From positions 1-17,226 of the forward strand of contig JASHVY010000009.1 of assembly GCA_030044345.1 (NCBI GenBank): a stretch of DNA of 17,226 bases, given 5' to 3'. The position numbers and the translations under genes are program-made. The notes below the pieces were generated by a model. The model was given only the letters and a program-made list of their open reading frames with translations. It searched no databases and was not told the DNA's origin. Origin of the DNA: Acetobacteraceae bacterium. Lineage in GTDB: Bacteria > Pseudomonadota > Alphaproteobacteria > Acetobacterales > Acetobacteraceae. Position 1 is the stretch's first letter, and the number at the start of each line of letters is the position of its first letter. Shown piece after piece: positions 7,923 through 14,793 of the stretch.

Positions 7923-8936
7923 ATGGCCGTCAGGGTCGGTATCAACGGGTTCGGGCGGATCGGGCGGCTTGTCCTGCGGGCGATCGTCGAGAGCGGGCGG
8001 GAGGATGTGCTTCCGGTCGCGATCAATGATCTCGGCAGCGTCGAGGCCAATGCGCATCTCTTTCGCTATGACAGCGTGCATGGCCGTTTTCCGGGCGAGG
8101 TCGGCATCAATGGCGAGACGATCGAGATCCGCCACGGCAATCGCCATTACGGCCCGATCCGCGTTTCGGCCGAGCGTGACCCGGCGAAGGTTCCGTTCTC
8201 CGGCGTGGATGTCGCGCTCGAGTGCACCGGGCTCTTCACCAAGCGCGATGCGGCTTCCGCGCTGCTCACGGCCGGTGCGCGGAAAGTGCTGGTCTCGGCG
8301 CCGGCGGATGGCGCGGATGCGACGATCGTCTATGGCGTGAACCATGCGAGCCTGAGGCCGGAGATGACGATCGTCTCCAACGCCTCCTGCACCACCAACT
8401 GCCTCGCGCCGATGGCGAAGGTGCTGCACGACACTTTCGGCATCCTGCGCGGCTATATGGTGACGGTGCATTCCTATACGGGGGACCAGCGCACGGTCGA
8501 TACGCTGCACAAGGATTTGCACCGGGCGCGGGCGGCCGCGGTCTCGCTCATCCCGACGACGACGGGTGCGGCGCGGGCGGTCGGGCTCGTCCTGCCGGAG
8601 CTCAAAGGCAAGCTCGACGGAACGGCGATCCGCGTGCCGACGCCGAATGTCTCCCTCGTTTCGCTCGACGCCAATCTTGCGCGGACGGCGACGGTTCGGG
8701 ACATCAACGAAGCGATGCGGCAGGCCGCCGAGGGCTCGCTCAAGGGAATCCTCGACTACAACGTGGAAAAGCTGGTGAGCGTGGATTTCAACCACGTCGC
8801 GGCCTCGTGCAGCTTCGATGCCACCCAGACCGCCGTGGTGGATGGAGGGCTCGCCCGCGTGATGGGCTGGTACGACAATGAGTGGGGGTTCTCCAACCGC
8901 CTGGCGGACACGGCGGCGCTCCTGGGAAAAATCTGA
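7923..8936 (+). CDS. gap: Glyceraldehyde-3-phosphate dehydrogenase, type I
   Basis: A 337-residue class I enzyme. It has the dinucleotide motif GINGFGRIGRLVLRA at the N-terminus, Asp36 in AINDLG (a residue that favours NAD over NADP), the active-site SNASCTTNCLAP with Cys156, and His183 in VTVHSYTGDQ. The C-terminal signature is WYDNEWGFSNR. It catalyses reversible phosphorylating oxidation of glyceraldehyde-3-phosphate in glycolysis or gluconeogenesis/Calvin cycle. ATG 7923 follows a purine-rich AAAGGGGAGGGG ending at 7916, a strong ribosome-binding site. It starts 17 nt after the tkt stop and ends 11 nt before pgk, so the three are surely co-transcribed. Confidence 0.96.
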   Translation: MAVRVGINGFGRIGRLVLRAIVESGREDVLPVAINDLGSVEANAHLFRYDSVHGRFPGEVGINGETIEIRHGNRHYGPIRVSAERDPAKVPFSGVDVALECTGLFTKRDAASALLTAGARKVLVSAPADGADATIVYGVNHASLRPEMTIVSNASCTTNCLAPMAKVLHDTFGILRGYMVTVHSYTGDQRTVDTLHKDLHRARAAAVSLIPTTTGAARAVGLVLPELKGKLDGTAIRVPTPNVSLVSLDANLARTATVRDINEAMRQAAEGSLKGILDYNVEKLVSVDFNHVAASCSFDATQTAVVDGGLARVMGWYDNEWGFSNRLADTAALLGKI

Positions 8937-8947
8937 GCAGCCCTGCC

Positions 8948-10144
8948 GTGAGCGGACGAATCCACGGCCTGGACGAGGCGGCAGTGAAAGGGCAGCGCGT
9001 GCTGCTGCGCGCCGATCTCAATGTGCCGCTGCGCTATGGGCGTGTTGCGGACGCGACGCGGATCGTCCGTCTCCTGCCCACGATCCGCGAGCTTGCGGAG
9101 AAGGGGGCGCGGGTGATCGTCTGCAGCCATTTCGATCGGCCCAAGGGCAAGCGGCGGCCGGAAATGTCGCTCGCGCCGCTGGCTCCGGCGCTGGCTGAAG
9201 CGCTTGGCCGGCCGGTCGCCTTCTGTCCCGATTGCATCGGTGAGGCGGTCGAGAATTCCGTGAAGCGGCTGGCCGACGGCGAGGTTCTCCTGCTGGAGAA
9301 CACGCGATTTTATCCCGGCGAGGAAGCGAATGATCCCGCCTTCGCGGCGGAGCTCGCCAAATGCGCCGAGATTTTCGTCAATGACGGTTTCTCGGTTTCG
9401 CACCGAGCCCATGCCAGCACCGAAGGGGTTGCCCATCTTCTGCCTTCCTATGCCGGACGGCTGATGGAGGCGGAGCTCAAGGCGCTCGATTCCGCGCTCG
9501 GCCATCCGGTGCGGCCGGTGGGCGCGATCGTCGGCGGGGCGAAGGTTTCGACCAAGCTCGATCTGCTCGGCAATCTCTGCGCCAAGGTCGATCTTCTGAT
9601 GATCGGCGGCGCGATGGCCAATACGTTTCTCGCAGCAAAGGGGATCGCGGTGGGACGCTCGCTCGAGGAGTCGGACCGCCACCAGGAAGCGCGCGCGATT
9701 CTGGATCAGGCCAGGGAAGCGGGCTGCGAGATTCTCCTGCCGATCGATGCGGTGGTGGCCGCCGCGCTCGAGCCCGGAATGACCTGCCAGGTGGTGCCGG
9801 TGGAGGACGTGCCGGAGGAACTGATGATCCTCGATGTCGGGCCGGCGACGGTGACGGAATTTGCGGTGAAGCTCGCGAAGCTGAAAACCCTCGTCTGGAA
9901 CGGCCCGGTCGGGGCGTTCGAGACGCCGCCTTTCGCCGAAGGCACGGTCGCGATCGCCGCCGCGGTGGTGGAGGCGACCGCTTCGGGACGGCTCTGCTCG
10001 GTCGCCGGCGGCGGCGATACCGTGGCGGCGCTGAATTTCGCTCATGCGACGGACCGGCTCACCTATGTCTCGACGGCCGGCGGGGCGTTCCTGGAATGGC
10101 TCGAGGGGAAGACGCTTCCGGGCGTGGCAGCGCTCATTCGCTAG
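8948..10144 (+). CDS. pgk: Phosphoglycerate kinase
   Basis: A 398-residue protein of normal family length. Key motifs are LLRADLNVPL at the N-terminus, CSHFDRPKG, ENTRFYPGEEANDPAF, VNDGFSVSHRAHAST, VGGAKVSTKLDLL, NGPVGAFETPPFAEGT and the C-terminal SVAGGGDTVAALN. It makes ATP from 1,3-bisphosphoglycerate, or the reverse. The start is GTG 8948, giving VSGRIHGLDEAAVKG; the open frame continues upstream to 8882 but there it overlaps gap and shows no family similarity. The spacing to the gap stop is 11 nt. No aldolase gene follows; transcription probably ends in the hairpins at 10144-10260. Confidence 0.95.
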   Translation: MSGRIHGLDEAAVKGQRVLLRADLNVPLRYGRVADATRIVRLLPTIRELAEKGARVIVCSHFDRPKGKRRPEMSLAPLAPALAEALGRPVAFCPDCIGEAVENSVKRLADGEVLLLENTRFYPGEEANDPAFAAELAKCAEIFVNDGFSVSHRAHASTEGVAHLLPSYAGRLMEAELKALDSALGHPVRPVGAIVGGAKVSTKLDLLGNLCAKVDLLMIGGAMANTFLAAKGIAVGRSLEESDRHQEARAILDQAREAGCEILLPIDAVVAAALEPGMTCQVVPVEDVPEELMILDVGPATVTEFAVKLAKLKTLVWNGPVGAFETPPFAEGTVAIAAAVVEATASGRLCSVAGGGDTVAALNFAHATDRLTYVSTAGGAFLEWLEGKTLPGVAALIR

Positions 10145-10212
10145 ATCAATATGGCTTCTGGTGGATCGCGACGCGATCCGCCAAAGCCCAAAGGGAAGCC
10201 ATCAAATTGATC
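10144..10212. terminator. Nested inverted repeats after pgk (cruciform-like)
   Basis: Three nested arms flank a central hairpin: GATCAAT (10144-10150) with ATTGATC (10206-10212), ATGGCTTC (10151-10158) with GAAGCCAT (10195-10202), and inside them the near-perfect hairpin centred on GGATCGCGACGCGATCC. The first base of the outer arm is the last base of the pgk stop codon. It probably helps end the tkt-gap-pgk transcript or protect its 3' end; no U-tract is seen immediately after it. Confidence 0.5.
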
Positions 10213-10225
10213 GAGAAAGCAAAAA

Positions 10226-10260
10226 CCAAAGCGTGATGATCAAAAATCATCACGCTTTGG
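10226..10260. terminator. 15-bp perfect hairpin at the edge of repeat copy A
   Basis: CCAAAGCGTGATGAT (10226-10240) pairs perfectly with ATCATCACGCTTTGG (10246-10260) across a 5-nt CAAAA loop. This is a stable stem downstream of pgk and could act as a terminator for either strand. The same core stem recurs in repeat copy B (13927-13951), so it is part of a dispersed repeat rather than a gene-specific terminator. Confidence 0.5.
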
Positions 10261-10350
10261 TCCGGAAGGCGGAGAGAAGTCTTTTTGCTTCTTTTTCTTC
10301 AGAAAAAGAAGCCTCCTTCCTTCTGATCCTTCATCGAAGTGCATAACACT
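10231..10350 (+). repeat. Dispersed palindromic intergenic repeat, copy A
   Basis: This 120-bp stretch matches 13858-13951 in reverse complement. By hand alignment 89 of 94 positions agree, apart from a 26-nt segment (10299-10324) present only here. That segment completes an internal hairpin, GCTTCTTTTTC with GAAAAAGAAGC (10287-10312, 4-nt loop). The copy contains no plausible gene; short open frames in both copies share MIKNHHALVRK only because the DNA is repeated. It fills most of the gap between pgk and the acyltransferase gene. Confidence 0.85.
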
Positions 10351-10385
10351 TTCCAGAACGGATCGCGTGCCGCGTGGACGGAATC

Positions 10386-11441
10386 TCACGCGATTCGCTG
10401 GCGGAGGAAGCGGCGCGACGGCGCCTCGACATAGAGATGGACAAGGGTGGTGGCGGACGCGAGCAACGTCAGACAGCCAAGGATCGCGAGCGCGGAGGCA
10501 AGGGGATGCGCGGGAGCGATCATGGCGGCGAGAGTGCGCGTGCCCTTCTGCACCGGTGCCTGCATGAGATAAAGTGAATAGCTTGCGGCGCCGATGGCCA
10601 CGAGGGGCCGACAGGCGGCGATGCGGCCGATGAGATCGGTGCGCGTGCTGGCGGCGAGGATCAGGACCGGGAAGAGCAGGACCGGCATGAAGCTTGCCAA
10701 TGGAAGCCCGAGCTCGAAGACGGAGATCGCGAGCGCCAGCAGCGCGAGGAAGGGCGGGGTCCAGGGAATGCGTTCGATCGGCAGGACATCGGCGATCCGT
10801 CGCAGCAGGCAGCCCATGAGGAATTCGATCAGGGCACGGACGAGCGCCTCAGCCCCGAGGGTCTGGTTCATCGTCTTGTCGAAGACGACGAGATAGACGC
10901 CGCTCAGCGCTATGAGAAGGGCGGCGAGGGCAAGGATCAGGCGCCATCGTCCGAACCGCGTGAGCGAGACCGCGGCGAGCGGAAAGAAAAGATAGCAGAA
11001 CCACTCGGCACTGATCGACCAGGCTGGATAATTCCAGCCGAGCTTGTGCGAAAGGCCCCAGGTCTGGAGCATCGTCAGGTCGATGAGCAACTGGTGCAGG
11101 CGGAAATTTCGCGGGTCAAGCGCGAGGGCGCCGAGATAGGGGGCTGCGAGCAACATCGCCAGCAACAGGAGCAGCGTGAAGAGATAGACCGGATAGAGAC
11201 GGGCGAGGCGGAGGCCGACGAACCGTTTCAGGCTCGCGAGCGAGGGCTGGCGAAACTCCGCGGCATGAACGTGCCAGATCACGAAGCCGCTCAGCATGAA
11301 GAAGAGATCCACCCCGAGATAGCCGAGCCGGATGAGAGGCAGGGCACGGCCGATATGAAGGGGCGAGAAAGGCCCGATATCGTAATGGAATGCGACAACC
11401 CAGAGGGCGGCGATGCCGCGCAGGCCGGTGAGCCCGTCCAT
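10386..11441 (-). CDS. Acyltransferase family 3 (OafA/YrhL-type) membrane protein
   Basis: About 351 residues. The N-terminal motif DGLTGLRGIAALWVVAFHY, with His19 as the expected catalytic residue, and LGVDLFFMLSGFVIW are diagnostic of the acyltransferase-3 family. About ten hydrophobic helices follow, and the C-terminal part has GAASYSLYLMQAPV and VEAPSRRFLR. Such proteins O-acylate (often O-acetylate) surface polysaccharides or other glycans in the inner membrane. I chose ATG at 11439-11441, directly before the domain; the frame extends to a TTG at 11519 (377 residues) with a proline-rich 26-residue leader, which is also possible. Neither has a clear ribosome-binding site. Acceptor unknown; the surface-glycan genes at 2269-4739 are possible partners but are not adjacent. 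Confidence 0.85.
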   Translation of the reverse strand: MDGLTGLRGIAALWVVAFHYDIGPFSPLHIGRALPLIRLGYLGVDLFFMLSGFVIWHVHAAEFRQPSLASLKRFVGLRLARLYPVYLFTLLLLLAMLLAAPYLGALALDPRNFRLHQLLIDLTMLQTWGLSHKLGWNYPAWSISAEWFCYLFFPLAAVSLTRFGRWRLILALAALLIALSGVYLVVFDKTMNQTLGAEALVRALIEFLMGCLLRRIADVLPIERIPWTPPFLALLALAISVFELGLPLASFMPVLLFPVLILAASTRTDLIGRIAACRPLVAIGAASYSLYLMQAPVQKGTRTLAAMIAPAHPLASALAILGCLTLLASATTLVHLYVEAPSRRFLRQRIA

Positions 11442-11737
11442 CCGGCCGCGACCGTGGAGGGAAGAGGCCGGAGGGACGGGGGTGACGGGTTTTGCTTGCG
11501 TTCCTGCCGGTGCGCTCAAAGTATGGTTGACTCTCTGTTGTGAAGACCGGGCCGACGGGGGCGCGCACCGTGCACGATGTCGCGCACACGGAGTCGAGGC
11601 CGTTCGCTCGGCAACGAACGCCGTTCTTTTCAGGCCGGTAGCAGCTCGACGCTGTTTCCGTGCATGAGAGGCGTGTTTCGGTCATGGCCGCGCGCCGGGC
11701 CAATTCGGCCGCCGGCCCAGCGTTTTGTTCTGCCGCG

Positions 11738-12043
11738 TTAGAAAATGTCCTCATCCTCCCAGCAATGGGCCGTTTCCACCGCATGGCGCTCCCAGGTGGG
11801 ATGGCCGGTCGGGCGCGCATCATGTCCGCGCTGATGGGATGGCGGCCGTTGGGACTCCTCCTCGCGAACCGCGGGGTAACGCCCGACAATGCTCGTGATG
11901 CCGGAATGCGATGGCGGATCGCTCGCCGGGAAACTGTCGTTCAGTGTTTCATCCCACTGATCCGGACGCGGAGCTTCATGAATCTTGTGCCTTTCATGGA
12001 TTTTTTCTTTTCTTCTTTCCTTCCGGATTTCCTTCTGGGTCAT
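11738..12043 (-). CDS. Small hypothetical protein, 101 residues
   Basis: A hydrophilic protein with no signal peptide or membrane segment. The N-terminus (residues 1-20, MTQKEIRKERRKEKIHERHK) is very rich in Lys, Arg and Glu and probably helical. It is followed by DQWDETLNDSFPASDPPSH, a W-D-E-x-L-x-x-S-F-P-A-S-D-P-P motif that I associate with short uncharacterised alphaproteobacterial proteins. Function unknown. The start at 12041-12043 is well supported by AGGAGA 5 nt upstream; the longer frame to 12139 has none. It is divergent from the stress-type gene at 12288, with a shared 244-nt promoter region. The C-terminal ~45 residues look less conserved in character. Confidence 0.7.
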   Translation of the reverse strand: MTQKEIRKERRKEKIHERHKIHEAPRPDQWDETLNDSFPASDPPSHSGITSIVGRYPAVREEESQRPPSHQRGHDARPTGHPTWERHAVETAHCWEDEDIF

Positions 12044-12048
12044 GAGAA

Positions 12049-12054
12049 TCTCCT
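12049..12054 (-). promoter_or_regulatory. Ribosome-binding site fixing the start of the 101-residue gene
   Basis: Read on the minus strand, AGGAGA lies 5 nt before the ATG at 12041-12043. It is one of the best Shine-Dalgarno matches in the window and decides between this start and the upstream ATG at 12139, which would otherwise add 32 residues. Confidence 0.7.
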
Positions 12055-12287
12055 CTGGTTCTCGTGAAATGGAGAGCACAGCGGGTTCGGGGCTCGCGTT
12101 CCCTGAAGGCGACGTGCTCATGCGTGCGCGAGATTGCAAGGCCTCATAGAAGCGTCTCTATAAAAGCGTCCCATGGAATGGAAATGTCTGCACCATCGCC
12201 TCGATGACTTTGCCTTGCGCGTTCTGAGGCACATTCCCACGTCTCAGCTTCGTCGATTGTGGTGATGACATTGAGAGGGAAGGGACG

Positions 12288-12950
12288 ATGACGGCAAAGA
12301 CGCGCAAACCGGCGAAAACAAGCTATCCGGCACGGGAAGCCGTGGGTGTCTTCGCGGATGCCGATGCGTTCGTGACCGCAGTTGAAGAGCTGGAGCTTTC
12401 CGGATTCGATCACGCGGCGATTTCCGTTCTTGCCTCCGATGAAAAGGTGAAGGAGAGAATCGGACGCATTTGTCACACGGTCTCGGAAGCGGAGGATGAC
12501 GAAAGGGTGCCGCGCACTGCCTTCGTGTCGCCTGATTCAAAGGCCGTGGGCGCCGGCGCTGCCGTTGCTGTGCCGCTCTACCTCGCCGGCATCACCGGAG
12601 CTTTTGCCGTGGCCGCTTCGGGCGGCACGCTCGCGGCGGCGATTGCCGCCACGCTCGGCAGCGGCGCGGCCGGGGCAGGGATCGGCGCGCTTCTCGCCGG
12701 TGTCGTGGCGCGGCAGCATGCCCGCTCGGTCGAGGAATGGCTGGCCCGGGGCGGGCTTGTGCTGTGGGTAAATCTGTCGAACAAGGAAGCCGAGAAGCGC
12801 GCGCTCGCAGTGCTGGAACGATGCCATGCCGGAGACATCCATGTTCATGAGCTCACGCGGCCCTGGAGCGCGGAGGAGCGGCCGATGGCCGATGTTCAGC
12901 CGGACCCGTTCCTGGCGCGCAGAACGGGCTCCGCGACGAGAGGGCGCTAA
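12288..12950 (+). CDS. Hypothetical glycine-rich membrane protein, general-stress-type
   Basis: A 220-residue protein. Residues about 18-65 (GVFADADAFVTAVEELELSG then AAISVLASDE) resemble the alpha/beta module that reads 'vGvF.d...a..Av..L...Gf' in general stress proteins of the YflT/17M kind. A central segment (about residues 85-145) is almost entirely Ala, Gly, Val and Leu with glycine-zipper spacing (GAGAAVAVPLYLAG, GSGAAGAGIGALLAG), suggesting one or two membrane hairpins. The C-terminal part is soluble again (VEEWLARGGLVLWVNLSN, then AVLERCHAGDIHVHEL). The start ATG 12288 follows a purine-rich GAGAGGGAAGGGAC. Function is not known; a role in envelope stress is only an inference. Confidence 0.78.
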   Translation: MTAKTRKPAKTSYPAREAVGVFADADAFVTAVEELELSGFDHAAISVLASDEKVKERIGRICHTVSEAEDDERVPRTAFVSPDSKAVGAGAAVAVPLYLAGITGAFAVAASGGTLAAAIAATLGSGAAGAGIGALLAGVVARQHARSVEEWLARGGLVLWVNLSNKEAEKRALAVLERCHAGDIHVHELTRPWSAEERPMADVQPDPFLARRTGSATRGR

Positions 12951-13016
12951 ACCATCCAGATCACATGATGACGAAGTCCGGCTTTCGGCGGTGCGAGCCG
13001 CCCGGAAGCTTCAGCC

Positions 13017-13835
13017 ATGCGGGGGACTTCCTTCATGACGCAAAGATCCTCCATGAACAAAGCCCCCGCCATCGAAGCGCCGAGTATCAAAGCAATCGTG
13101 TTCGATGCTTACGGGACGCTTTATGACGTTCAATCGGTGGAATCTGTCACGGACGCTGCGTTCCCCGGTTACGGCGCGTTCATCACGCAGGTCTGGCGAT
13201 TGAAGCAGCTCGAATATACCTGGCTGCGCTCGATGATGGGAAAGTACGAGGATTTCTGGACGATCACCAAGGATGCTCTCGCTTTCACGATCGAAACGTT
13301 GGGGTTTCGGGCTGAGGCAGCGCTTTTCGAGAAGATTGCCGAGGCCTATAACACTCTGGCGCCTTATCCCGATGCCGAAGCGGCGCTCCGCTCACTTTCG
13401 TCCTATCATCTGGCCATTCTCTCGAACGGCAGCCCGCCCATGCTGCGCACCCTGGTCCGCAACAGCGGGTTCGAGTCTCTGATCAAGACCGTCATCAGCG
13501 TCGATGCAAAGAAGGTGTTCAAGCCCGATCCCCGGGCTTACACGCTGGTGGAGGAAGAGACCGGGTTCACGCCAGAGAATGTGCTCTTCGTCTCCTCGAA
13601 CGGGTTCGACATCAGCGGCGCCAGGAGCTTCGGCTTTCATGTCGCCCGGATCGAGCGGGTCACGCGCGCGGCGTTGCGCGCGGAATTGACCGATGCTGAG
13701 CGGATTGGCTCCGCGCGCATGTTCAAGGCGCTTCGCACCCAGGCTGAGCATCTTGGCTTTCCGCCGGATTTCGTCGTCAATTCCTTGGGCGATTTGCCAG
13801 CACTTGTCTCGCGCGGGTTCGCTCTCCCGCGCTGA
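13017..13835 (+). CDS. (S)-2-haloacid dehalogenase (haloacid dehalogenase type II)
   Basis: A 272-residue HAD-superfamily enzyme. All residues known to be important in the Pseudomonas L-DEX enzyme can be placed: Asp30 nucleophile and Thr34 in VFDAYGTLYD, Arg61 in VWRLKQLEYTW, Ser136 in LSNGS, Lys169 and Tyr175 in FKPDPRAY, and Ser193, Asn195 and Asp198 in FVSSNGFDISGA. It hydrolyses L-2-haloalkanoates such as chloroacetate to 2-hydroxyacids with inversion. Start is uncertain: ATG 13017 has GGAAG 8 nt upstream; ATG 13035 has GGGGGA 8 nt upstream; ATG 13053 is also in frame. The ~30-residue leader before the nucleophile is ~20 longer than usual. The C-terminal ~45 residues extend past the usual fold. 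Confidence 0.9.
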   Translation: MRGTSFMTQRSSMNKAPAIEAPSIKAIVFDAYGTLYDVQSVESVTDAAFPGYGAFITQVWRLKQLEYTWLRSMMGKYEDFWTITKDALAFTIETLGFRAEAALFEKIAEAYNTLAPYPDAEAALRSLSSYHLAILSNGSPPMLRTLVRNSGFESLIKTVISVDAKKVFKPDPRAYTLVEEETGFTPENVLFVSSNGFDISGARSFGFHVARIERVTRAALRAELTDAERIGSARMFKALRTQAEHLGFPPDFVVNSLGDLPALVSRGFALPR

Positions 13836-13857
13836 ACCGAGAGGGGCGAGCTTAAAG

Positions 13858-13951
13858 AGTGTCATGCACTTCGATGAAGGATCAGAAAAAGAAGCAAAAA
13901 GACTTTTGTCCGTTTTCCGGACCAAAGCGTGATGATTTTTGATCATCACGC
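13858..13951 (-). repeat. Dispersed palindromic intergenic repeat, copy B (inverted relative to copy A)
   Basis: The reverse complement of this 94-bp stretch matches 10231-10350, with 5 mismatches and lacking 26 nt that copy A has. The missing segment in copy A is bounded by TTCT on each side, so copy B could have arisen by slippage deletion between TTCT repeats. It retains the core hairpin GCGTGATGAT / ATCATCACGC (13927-13951, TTTTG loop). It lies directly downstream of the dehalogenase gene and may act as its terminator. Confidence 0.85.
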
Positions 13952-13985
13952 CGGGGACTCCGAATGAAAGGATGAAAGTTCTTTG

Positions 13986-14007
13986 GTTCTTTCTTTCAAG
14001 AAAGAAC
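13986..14007 (-). terminator. Hairpin downstream of the DUF1345 gene
   Basis: GTTCTTTCTT (13986-13995) pairs with AAGAAAGAAC (13998-14007), about 14 nt past the stop codon of the minus-strand gene at 14021. The stem is AT-rich for this genome and the closing turn must open, so it is a weak candidate terminator. Confidence 0.35.
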
Positions 14008-14020
14008 AACCTCTACTTCT

Positions 14021-14689
14021 CTAGAGCAGGCCGGCCGCAAGATTGACCGAAAGGGCGAGGATCACCGTGTTGAAGAGGAAGGAAAGAACCCCATGCACGG
14101 TGGCGAGCCGGCGGAGCTTGCGTGAGGTGATCTGAACGTCCGAGACCTGGAAGGTCATCCCGAGGACGAGGGAAAAATAGAGGAAATCCCAGTAGTCGGG
14201 CAGAGTCTCGTCGGGAAACTGGAGCCCGGCATCAACCTCCGTGCGGCCCGCGCTCGTCGCATAATATTCGTGGGCGTAACGATAAGCGAAGGTGACGTGC
14301 GTCATCAGCCAGGAAGCGAGAAGGGTCGCGACCAAGAGCGCGAAGCGGAAGGGCGTGGCTCCCTTGCCCGCGGGACCGATCGCCGAGAACTCACCGACGA
14401 TGGCGGCGAAGCTGAAGGCGACACCGCCGACGGTGAGAGCGAAAATGGTCCATTCGCCCTCCTCCTGCTCGGCAGCATAGCCGGGCATCTGCGCCGGATC
14501 AGCCGTCGCGAAGCGGGCGGCACTGGCGGCAAGAAAGAGGAGCACCCCGATATCCCAGCCGAGAACGGCGCGGGTGAGAGGGGCAAGAGAGCGCGGCAGG
14601 AGGAACCAGGCGACGATCCCGGCGGCCGTGCCGCCAAGGAGAAAGGGGCGGGCTCGGAGCGCGCGCCAGACTGTGTGAAACGGCGTCAT
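14021..14689 (-). CDS. DUF1345 family integral membrane protein
   Basis: A 222-residue hydrophobic protein with about five or six membrane helices: around TAAGIVAWFLL, DIGVLLFLAASAARF, IFALTVGGVAFSFAAIVG, ALLVATLLASWLMTHVTFAY, FLYFSLVLGMTFQVS and VLSFLFNTVILALSVNLAAG. The signature DYWDFLYFSLVLGMTFQVS followed by DVQITSRKLRR near the C-terminus is typical of DUF1345 (PF07077), whose function is unknown. It acts in the inner membrane. ATG at 14687-14689 is chosen; an in-frame GTG at 14713 would add eight residues. Neither has a clear ribosome-binding site. Divergent from the MFS gene. Confidence 0.82.
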   Translation of the reverse strand: MTPFHTVWRALRARPFLLGGTAAGIVAWFLLPRSLAPLTRAVLGWDIGVLLFLAASAARFATADPAQMPGYAAEQEEGEWTIFALTVGGVAFSFAAIVGEFSAIGPAGKGATPFRFALLVATLLASWLMTHVTFAYRYAHEYYATSAGRTEVDAGLQFPDETLPDYWDFLYFSLVLGMTFQVSDVQITSRKLRRLATVHGVLSFLFNTVILALSVNLAAGLL

Positions 14690-14770
14690 GACGTGAGTGT
14701 GCACCGGCTCCACGCCGCGGCGAAGGGAGAAGGCGAGAGGAGGCGCAAACCGAAAAATCGAAGATTGAGG

Positions 14771-14793
14771 ATCGTCGACGATTCCCGTTGACA
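14771..14793 (+). promoter_or_regulatory. Palindrome next to a consensus -35 box, upstream of the MFS gene
   Basis: ATCGTCGACGAT (14771-14782) is a perfect 12-bp palindrome, followed 5 nt later by TTGACA (14788-14793), the consensus -35 hexamer. A -10 at 17-nt spacing would be GAACCT, a poor match. The arrangement suggests an operator and promoter for the transporter operon, but support is thin. The rest of the 344-nt gap (14690-15033) between the divergent genes shows no gene or other clear signal. Confidence 0.25.

Noticed and set aside
8756..10045. Open frame of 429 codons on the minus strand across gap and pgk
   Set aside because: Spans the junction of two clear plus-strand genes and has no family signature.
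11596..11630. Hairpin CGTTCG / CGAACG followed by GTTCTTTT, terminator-like on the plus strand
   Set aside because: Both flanking genes are on the minus strand, so a plus-strand terminator has nothing to terminate; the stem is only about 6-8 bp with a bulge.
13836..14009. Short open frames in both repeat copies that share MIKNHHALVRK
   Set aside because: The similarity reflects repeated DNA containing a hairpin, not two homologous proteins; the frames have no ribosome-binding site.
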